A DNA stretch of 64,000 nt from Rhodospirillales bacterium (GTDB taxonomy: Bacteria; Pseudomonadota; Alphaproteobacteria; ATCC43930; CGMCC-115725). Positions 62,265-64,000 of this stretch are shown here, in pieces. Where the stretch lies: positions 1-64,000 of the forward strand of contig DAHUYF010000029.1 in assembly GCA_027315365.1 (NCBI GenBank). Reading direction: 5' to 3'. Position numbers and translations under genes: made by a program. Each line of letters begins with the position of its first letter. Position 1 is the stretch's first letter. The notes below the pieces were generated by a model. That model was not told the origin of the DNA, did not search any database, and was given only the letters and a program-made list of their open reading frames with translations.

Positions 62265-63176
62265 TCAGCGAACCGGGTCGGGAACGACGACCCTGGCGCC
62301 CCGCGCCGCCCGCGGCAGCGGCATGGCATTCTGCGGCAGCACGCCGCCGAGCCCGAAATCGACGATGCGGACATACTCCATCCGCGACAGATCGGCATAA
62401 GGCTCGACGCGGATGATGCCGCTATCGACCGAGGCCACCACCCCCACCGGCACGCCCGGCGGGAAGATGCCGCCCGAGCCGTCGGTGACGATGCGCTCGC
62501 CGGGCTTGGCGGTGACGTTGATCGGGAGATAGAGCAGACGCGGCTGATCGGAATTGTCGCCCGCCATCACCGCCCGCTCGCGCGAGCTGTCGAGCATCAC
62601 CGGGATGTGCGAGTTGAGGTCGGTCAGCAGCAGGATGCGGGCGGCGCGGCCGCCGACCTCGGCGACGCGGCCGACCAGCCCCTCGCCGGTCACCGCCGCC
62701 TGGCCGCGGGTCACGCCCTCGCGGCCGCCGGCGCTCACCAGCACGCTGCGGGCGAAGGCGCCGCCGGAATCGGCGATGATCTGCGCCGAGATGAAGCGCG
62801 GCGCGCCTTCGGGCACGAATTTCGTGAGATCGCGCAACCCGGCATTCTCGGTCTCCAGCCGGCGCGCCACGTCCTGCCATTGCAGCAGCCGGGCATTCTC
62901 CTCGCGCAGCCGCTCGTTCTCGCGATAGAGATCGAAGACGCCTTCGACATGCCGCACGCCCGAGGCCATGGTCGCCACCGGCTGGGCCAGCGCCTCCAGC
63001 AGCGGCGCGGCGGCATCGGCGATGACCACGCGCAGCCGGTCGAACAGCAGCACGTCGGCCTTGCCGAGGACGATGAACATCATGGACAGAAGGACCAGGA
63101 ACGGCACGACGGCCCGCTGAGCCATCGCTCTGACCGGGGCTGTCAGCCTGTCAACCGCTCCCGAACGTTCCCGCAC
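62265..63176 (-). CDS. mreC: Rod shape-determining protein MreC
   Basis: A 303-residue periplasmic scaffold. An N-terminal membrane helix (VVPFLVLLSMMFIVLG) is followed by a coiled coil (YRENERLREENARLLQWQD) and two beta-domains; LDSSRERAVMAGDN and the later AVTGEGLVGRVAEVG are family features. I prefer the GTG at 63176, with GGAG seven bases upstream, over a TTG at 63221 whose site is too close. It lies 86 bases downstream of mreB. Confidence 0.93.
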   Translation of the reverse strand: MRERSGAVDRLTAPVRAMAQRAVVPFLVLLSMMFIVLGKADVLLFDRLRVVIADAAAPLLEALAQPVATMASGVRHVEGVFDLYRENERLREENARLLQWQDVARRLETENAGLRDLTKFVPEGAPRFISAQIIADSGGAFARSVLVSAGGREGVTRGQAAVTGEGLVGRVAEVGGRAARILLLTDLNSHIPVMLDSSRERAVMAGDNSDQPRLLYLPINVTAKPGERIVTDGSGGIFPPGVPVGVVASVDSGIIRVEPYADLSRMEYVRIVDFGLGGVLPQNAMPLPRAARGARVVVPDPVR

Positions 63177-63262
63177 GTTGCCTGCTCCACTTGGCCGGCC
63201 CCGCCCCGCCGGCTCTCTCAACCTTTAATGATCTACTTGAAGTTTTACATCGAAATGGGGGG

Positions 63263-64000
<738 letters not shown>

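Overview
This window is GC-rich chromosomal DNA from a bacterium that looks like an alphaproteobacterium, possibly near the Rhodospirillales. The evidence is a SAM-II riboswitch upstream of metZ (a class found mainly in Alphaproteobacteria), the mreBCD-mrdA-rodA cluster, the glyQ-glyS pair, an entericidin gene and the codon bias. I cannot name a genus. Most of the window is housekeeping DNA. There is no CRISPR array, no complete insertion sequence and no prophage.

Positions 1-8900 hold an apparent phenylacetate module. Leftward come a FlK-type acyl-CoA thioesterase, phenylacetate-CoA ligase (paaK) and the start of a possible hemerythrin-like gene. Rightward come a GNAT acetyltransferase, an Rrf2-type regulator and a transglutaminase-like protein. 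Leftward again comes a three-subunit molybdopterin oxidoreductase that I read as PadBCD-like (phenylacetyl-CoA:acceptor oxidoreductase). Both leftward operons have a perfect TTGAT-N4-ATCAA (FNR/Anr/FixK-type) box 72-80 bases upstream of their first start codon, so anaerobic co-regulation is likely. An 18-bp palindrome lies beside the first box.

Positions 8900-20600 hold a candidate small RNA with an exposed CCUCCC segment, a Tat-exported cell-wall amidase, a stand-alone response-regulator receiver, an AcuI-type reductase with a thiolase, a metallo-beta-lactamase-fold protein with pyrC, a GT9-GT4-asparagine synthetase operon that suggests surface glycan work, and ygfZ. Positions 20600-34600 hold glyQ-glyS-ppdK-meaB, small envelope proteins, an S49 peptidase, a TrmN6-like methyltransferase, ispB, tRNA-Pro(CGG), a ClC chloride channel, an 830-base gap and rlpA.

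Positions 34600-46600 are rich in acyl-CoA and thiol metabolism: an operon of a MetE-like zinc methyltransferase, two short-chain dehydrogenases and an acyl-CoA ligase; metZ with its SAM-II riboswitch and terminator; a further dehydrogenase, a thiolase and a MaoC hydratase; an orphan FlgC-like gene; and an NMT1-type ABC importer.

Positions 46700-51130 hold a copper module: a DUF2946 protein, an outer-membrane protein, CopC, and a CopD fused to cytochrome c and a redoxin-like domain. YciI and entericidin genes follow. Positions 51200-58000 are accessory: secreted and lipoproteins, a TPR protein, a redoxin/2OG-Fe(II) oxygenase fusion, a methyltransferase of lower GC, a gene-poor stretch and a HigBA toxin-antitoxin pair, ending at tRNA-Lys(CTT). 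The last 5.5 kb is the rod-shape cluster mreB(partial)-mreC-mreD-mrdA-rodA, with a repeat element between mrdA and rodA.
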